Part shown: positions 36,522 through 46,244 of the stretch, piece by piece
How positions within the stretch are numbered: position 1 is the first letter of the stretch
How the letters are laid out: each line of letters begins with the position of its first letter
Assembly (NCBI RefSeq): GCF_000622385.1
Contig: NZ_JASD01000008.1
Location: forward strand, 2,356,001 to 2,420,000
Origin: Sulfitobacter noctilucicola
GTDB lineage: Bacteria; Pseudomonadota; Alphaproteobacteria; Rhodobacterales; Rhodobacteraceae
Reading direction: 5' to 3'
Length of the DNA: 64,000 bases
Notes under the pieces: generated by a model
Seen by the model: only the letters and a program-made list of their open reading frames with translations
What the model was told of the DNA's origin: nothing
Database searches by the model: none
Made by a program: the position numbers and the translations under genes

Positions 36522-36573
36522 AAAAGGAAGTTAGTTCCTTTTGTTCCGCGTGTCAAAAAAAGTTAGCGCTTTT
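36522..36573. promoter_or_regulatory. Two LacI-type operator copies between kinase and regulator
   Basis: AAAAGGAA-GTTAG-TTCCTTTT (36522-36542) is a perfect 8-base inverted repeat. A second copy, AAAAAAGTTAGCGCTTTT (36556-36573), shares AAGTTAG and CTTTT. They lie between the divergent kinase (start 36504) and LacI regulator (start 36619) genes and likely mediate autoregulation and control of the kinase-GatZ operon. Confidence 0.7.
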
Positions 36574-36618
36574 GCGGACCGTTGTTATAGTGGGCATTAC
36601 AAGCAGTGGAGAAGATTG

Positions 36619-37656
36619 ATGCCAAAGCCTCTTATCAAGACAATGGAAGAATTATCGGTTGCAATTGGGGTTTCTCGTCCGACGCTGTCGCGCTTCTTTC
36701 AGGACCCGACATCGGTCAAGGCTACTACCGTAGCGCGAATCGAGCGAGGGCTCTCACAGGTCGAATACGTCCCCAATTTCTTTGCGACTCGCCTCAATCG
36801 AAAATCCACCGGAATTATCGGAGTGATCATTCCGTACCTTAACGACCTCTTCTTTACCAAGCTTCTGGAGGGGATCGAGGCCGCCGCGATGGAGGCGGGT
36901 TTGACTGTCATCACACAATGCTCACACTCCGATCCGGCCATCGAAGCGCGTGCGGCAGAGACCTTTATGTCGATGAATATGGACGGTGCTTTGGTCGCGC
37001 CATTGGGGGATCATAGTGACTGGTCAGTGCACCTTAGGTTGAAATCGCGACTGCCATTCGTATTGATGGACTCACGGCCAAGGACGATGCCTGACGTCGA
37101 TTTTGTTGGGACAAACCATCGCCAAAGCACTGGTTTAATTACAGAATATCTTTGTCGTGTGGGCGATCCGCCTGTGTTTCTTGCGATGCCGAGGGTCAAC
37201 TTTAACGCGTTGGAGCGTGAAGCCGCCTATATAGAGCAGATGGAAGAGTTGGGTTTCGAGCCGCGTGTAATCGGTACAGAGCTGATCGGCGAAGACTGGC
37301 ATTTCGAAGAGCACGGGGCGGCGGTGCTGGGCGACGAATTCGCGCGGGGGCGGCTGACGGAGAGCTCTATTTTATGCGCCAACGACCGCGTTGCGATCGG
37401 CGCGCTGCACGCGGCATCGCGCCATGGATTGAAGCCCGGCCGCGCTGAATTCGGCGGTTTGCGGATTGCGGGTCACGACGATTATCCGCTGTGCCCTTAC
37501 ATGAATCCCGCTTTGACAACCGTGGCTCAGGATACCGATGCGATCGGCCAGAAAGCCGTTTCTAGACTTCTGCAGATCATCAATGGCGGAGGAGAGGCGG
37601 GCGCGCCAGAGCTCACCTTGTTCGACGGAACGCTAAAATTGCGTGATTCCGCTTAG
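36619..37656 (+). CDS. LacI-family transcriptional regulator
   Basis: 345 residues. N-terminal LacI HTH (KTMEELSVAIGVSRPTLSRFFQDPTSV, hinge EYVPNFFATRLNRKSTGIIGV) and a periplasmic-binding-like effector domain (CANDRVAIGALHAA, RIAGHDDYPL). Start ATG at 36619 follows GGAGAAG; an upstream ATG at 36541 lies within the operator. A second candidate target is the palindrome at 37732-37745 before the transporter operon. The effector is presumably a polyol or its ketose. Confidence 0.92.
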   Translation: MPKPLIKTMEELSVAIGVSRPTLSRFFQDPTSVKATTVARIERGLSQVEYVPNFFATRLNRKSTGIIGVIIPYLNDLFFTKLLEGIEAAAMEAGLTVITQCSHSDPAIEARAAETFMSMNMDGALVAPLGDHSDWSVHLRLKSRLPFVLMDSRPRTMPDVDFVGTNHRQSTGLITEYLCRVGDPPVFLAMPRVNFNALEREAAYIEQMEELGFEPRVIGTELIGEDWHFEEHGAAVLGDEFARGRLTESSILCANDRVAIGALHAASRHGLKPGRAEFGGLRIAGHDDYPLCPYMNPALTTVAQDTDAIGQKAVSRLLQIINGGGEAGAPELTLFDGTLKLRDSA

Positions 37657-37703
37657 GGTTAATTAATGCCGCATTGCAGCAACCATAGGCTTAAATAAAA
37701 TTC

Positions 37704-37745
37704 TTGACTCAAGCTTGGTCATGCCCATACATTTACACGTGTAAA
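37704..37745 (+). promoter_or_regulatory. Promoter and palindromic operator of the polyol transporter operon
   Basis: TTGACT (37704-37709) and TACATT (37728-37733) form a -35/-10 pair with 18-base spacing. The perfect palindrome TTTACACGTGTAAA (37732-37745) overlaps the -10 and start region, the classical position for LacI-type repression. The ribosome binding site GGGAGG follows at 37749-37754. Confidence 0.7.
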
Positions 37746-37760
37746 AAAGGGAGGACGTCA

Positions 37761-39089
37761 ATGTCTATTAAAACAAAGCTGCTGACCACTGCGGTCGGAT
37801 TTGGCTTGTCTGCGGGTATCGCAGCCAGCGCCATGGCAGAAGAAATTACGATCGCGACAGTGAACAATGCTGACATGATCACCATGCAAGAGCTCGCGCC
37901 AGCGTGGGAAGAGGCAACAGGCAACACCATCAACTGGGTTGTTCTGGAAGAGAACGTACTGCGTCAGCGCACGACAACAGACATTGCAACAGGTGGCGGT
38001 TCTTTCGACATCATGTTCATCGGTGCTTATGAAACACCGATCTGGGGTGCCAAAGACTGGCTCACACCATTGAACGATTTCGCGGATGACGCGGACTATG
38101 ATCTGGAAGACGTCTTCCCGCTGGTACGCAACGGTCTGTCTGCAAACGGCAACCTTTACGCTTTGCCGCTTTATTCAGAGACATCTTTCACATTCTACCG
38201 CACCGACCTGTTCGAAGCGGCGGGTGTTGAAGTGCCAACAGCGCAGCCAACATACGAAGAGTTCGCGGAAATGGCAGCCAAGCTGCACGATCCAGACAAC
38301 GGCGTATACGGAACTTGCCAGCGCGGCAAAGCCGGCTGGGGCGAGAACATGGCCTTTGTTGGTACAGTTGCGAACGCGTTTGGCGCTGACTGGTTCGACA
38401 TGGACTGGAATCCACAGCTGGACAGCCCAGAGTGGAACGCAGCCGTCACTTACTATGTCGACCTGATGAACAACTCGGGCCCTCCCGGAGCATCTGCTAA
38501 CGGTCACAACGAAAACCGTGCTTTGTTCAAAGACGGCAAGTGCGCCACATGGGTAGACGCGACATCCGCTGCTGGTGATGTGCGCAACCCCGAGACATCT
38601 TCGGTTGCCGACAAAACAGATTTCTTCCAGGCACCAAAGCAGGTTACCGACAAGGGTACAGGCTGGTTCTGGTCATGGGCGCTCGCCATCCCGGCAAGCT
38701 CCAAGAAAGTCGACGAAGCAAAAAGCTTCCTGAAGTGGGCAACATCCAAAGAGTACTTTGAGATGGTTGGCGAATCCAAAGGTTGGGTTGCGGTTCCAAG
38801 TGGTACACGCAAGTCCGTTGAAGAAGACGCGCGTCGTCTGGAAGCAGCGCCTTTCGCCAACACAATTGTTGAAGCGATCCTGTCAGTAAACCCTGCGGAC
38901 CCAACACGTGATCCGGTCCCTTACACAGGTGTTCAGTTTGTTGCGATCCCTGAGTTCCAGGGCATTGGTAACTACGTCGGCCAGCAGGTTGCTGCTGCTC
39001 TGGCGGGGCAGTCGACAGTTGAAGAAGCTCTGGCAAACAGCCAGAAGTTCGCAGTACGCGAAATGACAAAAGCCGGTTATATCAAGTAA
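37761..39089 (+). CDS. smoE: Polyol ABC transporter solute-binding protein, SmoE-like
   Basis: 442 residues with a Sec signal peptide (1-25, cleavage after ASAMA). Family 1 binding fold: ITIATVNNADMITMQELAPAWEEATGN, then FDIMFIGAYETPIWG, NGNLYALPLYSETSFTFYRTDLFEAAG. This N-terminal pattern matches SmoE/MtlE sorbitol and mannitol binding proteins. Start at ATG 37761 behind GGGAGG. The stem-loop after its stop and the two permeases and ATPase complete the system. Codon usage here is biased to a few codons (GCT, ACA), suggesting high expression. Confidence 0.9.
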   Translation: MSIKTKLLTTAVGFGLSAGIAASAMAEEITIATVNNADMITMQELAPAWEEATGNTINWVVLEENVLRQRTTTDIATGGGSFDIMFIGAYETPIWGAKDWLTPLNDFADDADYDLEDVFPLVRNGLSANGNLYALPLYSETSFTFYRTDLFEAAGVEVPTAQPTYEEFAEMAAKLHDPDNGVYGTCQRGKAGWGENMAFVGTVANAFGADWFDMDWNPQLDSPEWNAAVTYYVDLMNNSGPPGASANGHNENRALFKDGKCATWVDATSAAGDVRNPETSSVADKTDFFQAPKQVTDKGTGWFWSWALAIPASSKKVDEAKSFLKWATSKEYFEMVGESKGWVAVPSGTRKSVEEDARRLEAAPFANTIVEAILSVNPADPTRDPVPYTGVQFVAIPEFQGIGNYVGQQVAAALAGQSTVEEALANSQKFAVREMTKAGYIK

Positions 39090-39100
39090 CTAGTACTTCG

Positions 39101-39126
39101 GAGCCGGCGCGATTTTGCGCCGGTTC
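39101..39126 (+). terminator. Stem-loop after the binding-protein gene
   Basis: GAGCCGGCGC (39101-39110) pairs with GCGCCGGTTC (39117-39126) around GATTTT, 10 base pairs with one G-U. No strong U-run follows. It probably attenuates read-through so that binding protein exceeds permease. Confidence 0.65.
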
Positions 39127-39226
39127 CCTTTAATTGCTATCATTCACATCACAGCGTTTTAGAAAGGACCTCGTTTGAGGTCTTCCCTTAAGTGCTGACA
39201 CGACACTCGCCGGGAGGACGAACCGT

Positions 39227-40099
39227 ATGGCCACCAAAGCTTCAAGATCTTCTGCGCGACTGATGATTGCCCCAGCGGTAATCCTTTTGCTGGGTTGGAT
39301 GATCATACCTCTGGGTATGACACTCTATTTCTCGTTTCTGCGATATAACCTGCTGCAGCCGGGGTTGGCTCCGTTTGTGGGGTGGGAGAACTATTACTGG
39401 TTCTTTACAGACCCCAGCTTTACCGCAGCGATGTGGAACACGCTGGTGCTGGTGGGTGGTGTGCTGACCATCACCACAATCGGCGGTATCTGTTTTGCGT
39501 TGCTTCTGGACCGCCCGATGTTCGGTCAGGGCATTATCCGCATCATGGTCATTGCGCCCTTTTTCGTTATGCCAACGGTCTCAGGCCTTGTCTGGAAAAA
39601 CATGTTCATGAATCCGGTGAATGGCATCTTTGGCCAGATTGCGACCGGACTTGGTTTTCAACCGATTGATTTTTTTGGGCAAATCCCCATGGCATCAATC
39701 ATCTTTATTGTTTCGTGGATGTGGTTACCCTTTGCCACCCTCATCCTGCTTACGGCCCTGCAATCATTGGACCAGGAACAGCTTGAGGCCGCAGAGATGG
39801 ATGGTGCCAGCTGGGCAAACCGGTTCTGGTTCATTATGCTGCCGCACCTTGCACGCGCTATTACGGTCGTCATTCTGATCCAAACGATCTTTTTGCTGTC
39901 GATCTTCGCCGAAATCCTAGTGACCACCAACGGCGGTCCCGGTGTCGCGACAACGAACCTCACCTATCTGATCTATGTGTCATCGCTTCTGCAATTTGAT
40001 GTGGGTATCGGCAGTGCCGGTGGTGTGGTCGCAATCATTCTCGCCAATATCGTCGCATTCTTCCTGATGCGTATGATCGGCAAGAACCTCGACGCATAA
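39227..40099 (+). CDS. smoF: Polyol ABC transporter permease, SmoF-like
   Basis: 290 residues, MalF-type permease with six membrane segments (first MIAPAVILLLGWMIIPLGMTL). The EAA loop reads EQLEAAEMDGASWANRFWFIMLPHL. Start after GGGAGG at 39227. It pairs with the SmoG-like permease 14 bases downstream to form the inner-membrane channel. Confidence 0.9.
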   Translation: MATKASRSSARLMIAPAVILLLGWMIIPLGMTLYFSFLRYNLLQPGLAPFVGWENYYWFFTDPSFTAAMWNTLVLVGGVLTITTIGGICFALLLDRPMFGQGIIRIMVIAPFFVMPTVSGLVWKNMFMNPVNGIFGQIATGLGFQPIDFFGQIPMASIIFIVSWMWLPFATLILLTALQSLDQEQLEAAEMDGASWANRFWFIMLPHLARAITVVILIQTIFLLSIFAEILVTTNGGPGVATTNLTYLIYVSSLLQFDVGIGSAGGVVAIILANIVAFFLMRMIGKNLDA

Positions 40100-40113
40100 G
40101 GGAGGGAACGGAT

Positions 40114-40947
40114 ATGGCACGCGCAGTTTCGAACAAGAAGAAAATCTCCAATACCGCCGTTGCGGGCATCCTTGGTTTCTTCATGTTCTTCCCGATCCTC
40201 TGGATCCTGATTTTGTCCTTCAAGACAGAAGAGGACGCCATCCGCGCACCACTCGAAGTTCTGTTCGGGTCCGGCTGGACATTTGACAGCTTTGCAGCGG
40301 TGCAGGCGCGGTCGGATTACTTCAAGCATTTTATGAACTCGGTGATTATCTCTCTGGGCTCGACGCTTGTCGGTCTGATCATCGCGATCCCGGCAGCCTG
40401 GGCCATGGCCTTTGTGCCAGCCAAGCGCACGAAAGACGTGCTGATGTGGATGTTGTCGACCAAGATGTTGCCGCCGGTGGGCGTTTTGATCCCGATCTAT
40501 CTGATCTTCCGTGATCTTGGCATCCTCGATTCACGCATCGGCCTGACCTTTGTGCTGATGATGATCAACCTGCCGATTATCATCTGGATGCTCTATACAT
40601 ACTTCAAGGAAATTCCTGGTGAAATTCTGGAAGCTGCCCGCATGGACGGGGCCTCCCTGCGGGACGAAGTGCTTTATGTTCTGACGCCAATGGCTATTCC
40701 GGGCATGGCATCTACTGCGCTCTTGAATATCATTCTGGCTTGGAACGAAGCGTTCTGGACGCTCAACCTGACGTCTGCCAAAGCCGCACCGCTCACCGCG
40801 TTTATCGCCAGCTACTCAAGCCCCGAAGGGCTGTTCTATGCCAAGCTGAGCGCGGCTTCCATCATGGCGATTGCGCCGATTTTGATTATGGGCTGGTTCA
40901 GCCAGAAACAACTTGTCCGGGGTCTGACCTTCGGTGCTGTGAAGTAA
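40114..40947 (+). CDS. smoG: Polyol ABC transporter permease, SmoG-like
   Basis: 277 residues, MalG-type permease with six membrane segments. EAA loop [28 protein letters not shown]. Start follows AGGGAGGG. It lies between SmoF-like permease and SmoK-like ATPase with gaps of 14 and 10 bases, so one transcript is expected. Confidence 0.9.
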   Translation: MARAVSNKKKISNTAVAGILGFFMFFPILWILILSFKTEEDAIRAPLEVLFGSGWTFDSFAAVQARSDYFKHFMNSVIISLGSTLVGLIIAIPAAWAMAFVPAKRTKDVLMWMLSTKMLPPVGVLIPIYLIFRDLGILDSRIGLTFVLMMINLPIIIWMLYTYFKEIPGEILEAARMDGASLRDEVLYVLTPMAIPGMASTALLNIILAWNEAFWTLNLTSAKAAPLTAFIASYSSPEGLFYAKLSAASIMAIAPILIMGWFSQKQLVRGLTFGAVK

Positions 40948-40957
40948 GGGAAAAATC

Positions 40958-41962
40958 ATGGGACGTATACAGCTCAAGCAGGTTCAAAAGAAGTTCGGCG
41001 ATGTCGAGGTTATCCCACCGCTGGATCTTGAAATCGAAGAAGGCGAATTCGTTGTTTTCGTCGGCCCTTCTGGCTGCGGCAAGTCTACACTGCTGCGCCT
41101 GATCGCGGGACTGGAAGACACGACGAGCGGCAACATCGAAATTGACGGTGCCGATGCCACGGACCTGCCGCCGGCGAAACGCGGTCTGGCGATGGTGTTC
41201 CAATCTTATGCGCTTTATCCGCATATGTCGGTGCGCAAGAACATCGCGTTCCCGATGAAGATGGCAAAGATGCCGGAAGACGAACAGAACCGTCGGATCG
41301 AAAGCGCCGCGAAAGCGCTGAACCTGACGGACTACCTTGATCGCAAGCCCGGTCAGTTGTCCGGTGGCCAGCGCCAGCGTGTCGCCATTGGTCGTGCGAT
41401 TGTACGCGAACCCGCAGCGTTCCTGTTCGATGAACCGCTATCAAACCTCGACGCTGCTTTGCGGGTGGGCATGCGGATGGAAATCGGCGAGCTGCACAAG
41501 AAGCTTGAAACAACGATGATTTACGTGACCCACGATCAAGTCGAAGCCATGACCATGGCGGACAAGATTGTTGTGCTGCAGGCCGGTGTAATCGAGCAGG
41601 TCGGAAGCCCGCTTGAGCTTTACCGCACGCCACGCAACAAATTTGTTGCGGGTTTTATCGGTAGCCCGAAGATGAACCTGATTGAGGGCAATGAAGCCGC
41701 CAAGCACAGCGCCCACACAATCGGCATCCGCCCAGAGCATATCGAAGTGTCCACGACCGAAGGTCAATGGAAGGGGACGGTTGGCGTAGCAGAGCATCTG
41801 GGGTCGGATACGTTCATCCACATTCACGGTATTGAAGGCTGCGATCCGATGACCGTACGCACGGCAGGTGACGTTCCTGTCAAGCACGGCGACACAGTGT
41901 TCCTTACGCCAAACCCATCTTTGATCCACAAGTTCGGCGCCGACGGTCTGCGTCTGGCTTAA
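40958..41962 (+). CDS. smoK: Polyol ABC transporter ATPase, SmoK/UgpC type
   Basis: 334 residues. Walker [10 protein letters not shown], signature [15 protein letters not shown], Walker [13 protein letters not shown]-loop [10 protein letters not shown], then a C-terminal TOBE domain ([26 protein letters not shown]) as in MalK. Members of this type energise sugar, polyol and glycerophosphate uptake. It follows the permease by 10 bases. Confidence 0.93.
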   Translation: MGRIQLKQVQKKFGDVEVIPPLDLEIEEGEFVVFVGPSGCGKSTLLRLIAGLEDTTSGNIEIDGADATDLPPAKRGLAMVFQSYALYPHMSVRKNIAFPMKMAKMPEDEQNRRIESAAKALNLTDYLDRKPGQLSGGQRQRVAIGRAIVREPAAFLFDEPLSNLDAALRVGMRMEIGELHKKLETTMIYVTHDQVEAMTMADKIVVLQAGVIEQVGSPLELYRTPRNKFVAGFIGSPKMNLIEGNEAAKHSAHTIGIRPEHIEVSTTEGQWKGTVGVAEHLGSDTFIHIHGIEGCDPMTVRTAGDVPVKHGDTVFLTPNPSLIHKFGADGLRLA

Positions 41963-42015
41963 ATCCGACTGACGGATGAACAGCCGGACTTTTCCGGCAG
42001 AAAACGTGTGAACTG

Positions 42016-43497
42016 ATGCAAGATACGATGCTGAAACTCTCCAATGCCGCATTGCATGATTTGCCCGATGGCGTCAGCGGTCCCAACTATGACCGCTCGG
42101 CGATCAAGCCGGGGATCGTTCATATCGGTTTGGGCAATTTTCACCGGGCGCATCAGGCGTGGTATCTGCACCGTTTGATGCAGCAAGGCCAGGCGCTTGA
42201 TTGGGGTATTATCGGCGCAGGTGTGCGTGCCGGTGATGAAGCACAGCGTCAACGGCTCGCGGGGCAGGATTATCTGACCACGTTAATCGAGCTGGACCCA
42301 AAGGGCCGTTCGGCTGAGGTCGTCGGCTCCATGATCGGGTTTGTTCCGGTTGAGGGCGACAACGCTGGGCTTATCGCGCAGATGGCCGCACCTGAAATCC
42401 GCATAGTCGCGCTGACGGTTACCGAAGGGGGGTACTACATCGACCCTGTGACCAAGCAGTTCGATGCGCGGCACCCTGATATGCAGTATGACGCTGCGCA
42501 TCCGGACCGACCACGTACCGCATTCGGCGCGATGATCGCTGCACTGAAAGATCGGCGTGCTATTGGCACAGGTCCTTTCACAGGGCAAAGCTGTGACAAC
42601 CTGCAAGGCAATGGTGCAATCCTGCGCCAGACGCTTGTGTCGCTTGCGCGGATGTCTGATCCCGATCTTGCGGATTGGATTGATGCTAACTGCACTTTTC
42701 CCAATTCAATGGTAGATTGCATTGTCCCTGCCACGGGACCCAAAGAGCTGGAGCTTGTCAAGCGCTTCGGCATTGCAGACGCGGCACCGGTCACGCACGA
42801 GAATTTCCGACAATGGGTCATCGAAGATAATTTTTGTGCCGGTCGCCCTGATTGGGACAAAGCCGGCGCAACTTTTACGGACGAAGTACACGCGTTTGAA
42901 GCCATGAAAATTCGGCTTCTGAACGGGAGCCACCAATTGATTGCAAATGCCGGTGAGGTTCTGTCGGTCGAGTTTATCTCTGACTGTATGGATCATCCGC
43001 TGATCGGTGACTTCGTGCGTAAGGTCGCCAAGACAGAGATCGCTTTGCAGGTTGCACCGGTGCCGGGTATGACGCCTGCCGCCTACGTTGATCTGGTTGA
43101 CCGCCGTTTCTCCAACCCAGAGATCATCGATACCGTGCGCCGGGTCGCGTTTGACGGCTCTTCACGGCATCCGGGTTTCATACTGCCGACGCTGCGTGCT
43201 GCGCTCGCAAAGGGCGATCCGATGGACGGGTTGGCCCTGTCTCAGGCGATCTGGGCACGGATGTGCGCAGGCACCCGCGAGGACGGGACCAAAATTGCGC
43301 CAAATGATCCGGTCTGGGAAAAGCTGACGATTGCGGCCGTTGCCGCCAAGAATAATCCGCAAATCTGGTTGGAGCAGCGTGATTTTTACGGCGATCTTGC
43401 TGACAACACGGCGCTTCAGGACAGCTTCAGACATTGGCTTTCGTTGATCTGGTCGGACGGCCTTGAAGCTGCGCTTCGTACATACCTGCAAGGATAA
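42016..43497 (+). CDS. Mannitol 2-dehydrogenase family polyol dehydrogenase
   Basis: 493 residues, the long-chain mannitol dehydrogenase family length. Rossmann segment IVHIGLGNFHRAHQAWYLHRLM near residue 35, then IALTVTEGGYYID and MKIRLLNGSHQLIANAG, where the Lys and the NGSH motif form the catalytic site, and HPGFILPTLR later. It oxidises polyols such as mannitol, arabitol or sorbitol to ketoses with NAD. Start ATG 42016; a second ATG (42028) is possible. It closes the gap between transporter and Zn-dependent dehydrogenase in the same operon, feeding fructose or another ketose to the PfkB kinase. Confidence 0.9.
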   Translation: MQDTMLKLSNAALHDLPDGVSGPNYDRSAIKPGIVHIGLGNFHRAHQAWYLHRLMQQGQALDWGIIGAGVRAGDEAQRQRLAGQDYLTTLIELDPKGRSAEVVGSMIGFVPVEGDNAGLIAQMAAPEIRIVALTVTEGGYYIDPVTKQFDARHPDMQYDAAHPDRPRTAFGAMIAALKDRRAIGTGPFTGQSCDNLQGNGAILRQTLVSLARMSDPDLADWIDANCTFPNSMVDCIVPATGPKELELVKRFGIADAAPVTHENFRQWVIEDNFCAGRPDWDKAGATFTDEVHAFEAMKIRLLNGSHQLIANAGEVLSVEFISDCMDHPLIGDFVRKVAKTEIALQVAPVPGMTPAAYVDLVDRRFSNPEIIDTVRRVAFDGSSRHPGFILPTLRAALAKGDPMDGLALSQAIWARMCAGTREDGTKIAPNDPVWEKLTIAAVAAKNNPQIWLEQRDFYGDLADNTALQDSFRHWLSLIWSDGLEAALRTYLQG

Positions 43498-43503
43498 TTA
43501 GGA

Positions 43504-44499
43504 ATGAAAGCTGTTGTCTTCACTGGGAAGAATGAAGTTCAGTTTACCGACTTGCCCGACCCCAAGCCTGCCGCCGATGAAGTTGTCGTCAAGGTAAAGG
43601 CAAGCGGGATTTGTCATACGGATTACGAGGTCCTCAAAGACAACTATGGCACAGGCGCGTTTCCGGTTGTACCGGGGCACGAATATGCGGGCGTCGTTGT
43701 CGAGGTCGGCTCGGATGTGCACGGCGTTTCCGTTGGTGACCGCGTGGCGGTTGATCCGAACCGCGAATGCGGAACGTGTCGCGCTTGCAAGCGGGGCTGG
43801 GCGCATTTGTGCGAAAATCTGGGTGCCTACGGTGTTACTCAAAATGGCGGGTTTGCCGAATTCAGCCTTGTGAAAGCGTCCGCTGTGCACTCGATTGGCG
43901 AGATGAGCTTTCTGCAGGCTGCGTTGGCTGAACCGATGGGATGTGTGCTGAACGGCGTTGCTGCGGTTCACGCGCCTTGGATGGAAGAGGCGTTAATATT
44001 TGGCGCGGGTCCGATGGGCTTGCTGATGGGCATGGCGTTAAAGGCCGAGGGTGTCTCTACGGTTGCCTTTGTAGATATCGCAGAAAGCCGGCTTGAGCTG
44101 GCGGAGAGCTTTGGGTTTGATGCAGTGCCATCGGGCTCTGATGCCCTGAAAAGCTGGCATCACCGCGCAGATCTGGCTGTGGAAGCCACGGGCGTATCGG
44201 CTGTTGCTTCGGGTTTGACCGGCTATATGGCGAACGGCGGTAAGGGATTGTTCTTTGGCGTTTGCCCGTCGGATGCCGAAATAGAGGTCTCGCCGTTTGA
44301 GGTGTTCCGCAGGCAGTTGACGCTGGCAGGATCACACTCGCTCAACCACAACATCCCCCGTTCGCTTGAGGTTATCGCGGGGCTTGGCGCAGATGTCGAC
44401 CGCGCGGTGTCGCACCGCCTTTCATTGGGCGAGATCGCGGAGACATTGGCCACAAAGCCGCCGAAAGACAGCTTGAAAGTTCAGTGGTTGGCCGACTGA
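43504..44499 (+). CDS. Zn-dependent medium-chain polyol (sorbitol/galactitol-type) dehydrogenase
   Basis: 331 residues. Catalytic zinc ligands in ASGICHTDYE and GHEYAG, structural zinc Cys cluster in CGTCRACKRGWAHLC, and the NAD-binding FGAGPMGLLMGMAL, all of the MDR family. It resembles sugar-alcohol dehydrogenases more than alcohol dehydrogenases by its neighbourhood. The ATG at 43504 lies only 4 bases after the mannitol dehydrogenase stop. It ends convergently with the Mn-transporter permease. Confidence 0.88.
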   Translation: MKAVVFTGKNEVQFTDLPDPKPAADEVVVKVKASGICHTDYEVLKDNYGTGAFPVVPGHEYAGVVVEVGSDVHGVSVGDRVAVDPNRECGTCRACKRGWAHLCENLGAYGVTQNGGFAEFSLVKASAVHSIGEMSFLQAALAEPMGCVLNGVAAVHAPWMEEALIFGAGPMGLLMGMALKAEGVSTVAFVDIAESRLELAESFGFDAVPSGSDALKSWHHRADLAVEATGVSAVASGLTGYMANGGKGLFFGVCPSDAEIEVSPFEVFRRQLTLAGSHSLNHNIPRSLEVIAGLGADVDRAVSHRLSLGEIAETLATKPPKDSLKVQWLAD

Positions 44500-44508
44500 T
44501 CCAATCTC

Positions 44509-45369
44509 CTAGTGTGGCACCAGAACCTGTTTGTGTTCTTTGGCCGTCCGCCGTGTCAGCACCTGTCGGCGGACGAAGGCCAGCAGGAACATGGCTGTCA
44601 GTATCAGAATGATGGTGGGCGCGGGTGCGCTGTCGATGAAGAAGCTGGCATATGTTCCAAGCAACATCGCGGACATACACACCCCGACCGACACCCAAAG
44701 CATTGTCGAAAAGGTACGCACCAGCAAGAATGCGATAGCCCCCGGCGCGATCAAAAGACCGATGGCAAGGATCAGACCAGCTGCCGACAGTGTCGCGACG
44801 ATCGTGAGCGACAGGGCGGTCAGCATCCCGTAGTGCAGCCAGTTTACCCGCAAGCCAGAGGCCTGTGCCTGTGCCGGATCAAAGCTGTGCAGCAGCCAAT
44901 CGCGCCATTTAAGCACCAGCGCACCAGCGACAATCACGGCAATCACGCCCGCAGTCCACAACTCTCCTGCATCAATGCCGAGCATGTTGCCGAATAGAAT
45001 GTGGTCCAGGTGGGCGTTCGTCTCAATCGAGACATAGAGCACAATGCCCAATCCAAACATGCCAGAGAAGACGACACCCATCACCGTATCCTGCTTTACG
45101 CGGCTATTGGTTGCCAGATAGCCCGTTGCCACGGCGCAGGTCATGCCCGCGACAAAGGCACCGATGATCAGCGGGATACCAATGATATAGGCAATCACGA
45201 TTCCCGGCAGCACGGCATGGCTAACCGCATCGCCCATCAAGGCCCATCCTTTCAGCACCAGAAAGCATGACAGCAGGGCGGTGGGTACGGATACGATGAG
45301 GCAGATCAGAAAGGCATTCTGCATAAAAGCAAAGCGGAAAGGCAGGGTCAGTGTCTCGATATCCATCAC
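44509..45369 (-). CDS. sitD: Manganese ABC transporter permease, SitD type
   Basis: 286 residues, ABC-3 family metal permease with eight to nine membrane segments (MQNAFLICLIVSVPTALLSCFLVLKGWALMGDAVSHAVLPG at the N-terminus, in pieces). A His-containing C-terminus (RTAKEHKQVLVPH) follows the last segment. It overlaps the sitC-type permease by four bases. It forms the pore together with that subunit. Confidence 0.88.
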   Translation of the reverse strand: MMDIETLTLPFRFAFMQNAFLICLIVSVPTALLSCFLVLKGWALMGDAVSHAVLPGIVIAYIIGIPLIIGAFVAGMTCAVATGYLATNSRVKQDTVMGVVFSGMFGLGIVLYVSIETNAHLDHILFGNMLGIDAGELWTAGVIAVIVAGALVLKWRDWLLHSFDPAQAQASGLRVNWLHYGMLTALSLTIVATLSAAGLILAIGLLIAPGAIAFLLVRTFSTMLWVSVGVCMSAMLLGTYASFFIDSAPAPTIILILTAMFLLAFVRRQVLTRRTAKEHKQVLVPH

Positions 45370-46244
45370 AGCTCTTCCACCGTAAACCGGCCGCTTGCGA
45401 GCGCCGCTGCGGATTTGCGCCGCGCGGCAAGCAATCCGTGTTTGGGTGCGAATACAAAAGCTCCAAGAAAGATCAGTGTCTGCAAGACCACGATGATGCC
45501 GCCTGTCGCCCCGTCCAGAAAATAGCTCGCGTAGGCTCCGACAAAGCTGGTGATTGCGCCAATCGCAACCGAAAGCGCAATCAGACGGGGGAAACGGTCA
45601 CAAATCAGATAGGCTGTGGCCCCCGGCGTCACGACCATCGCAATTACCAAAAAGGCACCGACTGTCTGCATCGCGGCCACGACAGATGCAGAGAGCAGCA
45701 CAAAAAACACAGCCTTAAGCAGGCCGGGCCGCAACCCGATGGTGCGGGCGTGGCTCTCGTCAAAGAAAACGACCATCAGGTCTTTCCATTTGGCCAGCAA
45801 AACAGCCAGAGAAACGAAACCGATGATCGCCAGTTGCAGCGTGTCTTCCGGTGTAATGGCAAGGATGTTGCCCATTGTTATCGTCTGGATCGACACGGAC
45901 ATCGGGCTGATGGAGACGATGAACAGGCCCAGACCGAAGAACGACGTAAAGATAAGCCCGATGATTACATCGACTTTCAGGCCGGAGCGTTCAGAGAGGA
46001 AAAGCATCGCCCCTGCGGCCAGCCCGCCTGCAATAAACGCCCCGAGCGCGAAGGGCAGGCCAAGCAGGTATGCACCCGCAACGCCCGGAACGACAGAATG
46101 GGAGAGGGCGTCACCGATCAGGGACCAGCCCTTGAGCATGAGGTAGGCCGACAGAAAGGCACAAACCCCGCCGACCAATGCGGATACCCACATAGCGTTT
46201 ACCATGTAGCTGTAGCTAAAGGGTTGCAGGATAAGGTCTATCAT
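45366..46244 (-). CDS. sitC: Manganese ABC transporter permease, SitC type
   Basis: 292 residues, ABC-3 family. N-terminal segment [30 protein letters not shown] followed by [14 protein letters not shown] and about seven more membrane helices. Start overlaps the ATPase stop by four bases. The paired permeases (SitC, SitD) are typical of Sit and Mnt-type Mn/Fe transporters. Confidence 0.88.
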   Translation of the reverse strand: MIDLILQPFSYSYMVNAMWVSALVGGVCAFLSAYLMLKGWSLIGDALSHSVVPGVAGAYLLGLPFALGAFIAGGLAAGAMLFLSERSGLKVDVIIGLIFTSFFGLGLFIVSISPMSVSIQTITMGNILAITPEDTLQLAIIGFVSLAVLLAKWKDLMVVFFDESHARTIGLRPGLLKAVFFVLLSASVVAAMQTVGAFLVIAMVVTPGATAYLICDRFPRLIALSVAIGAITSFVGAYASYFLDGATGGIIVVLQTLIFLGAFVFAPKHGLLAARRKSAAALASGRFTVEEL

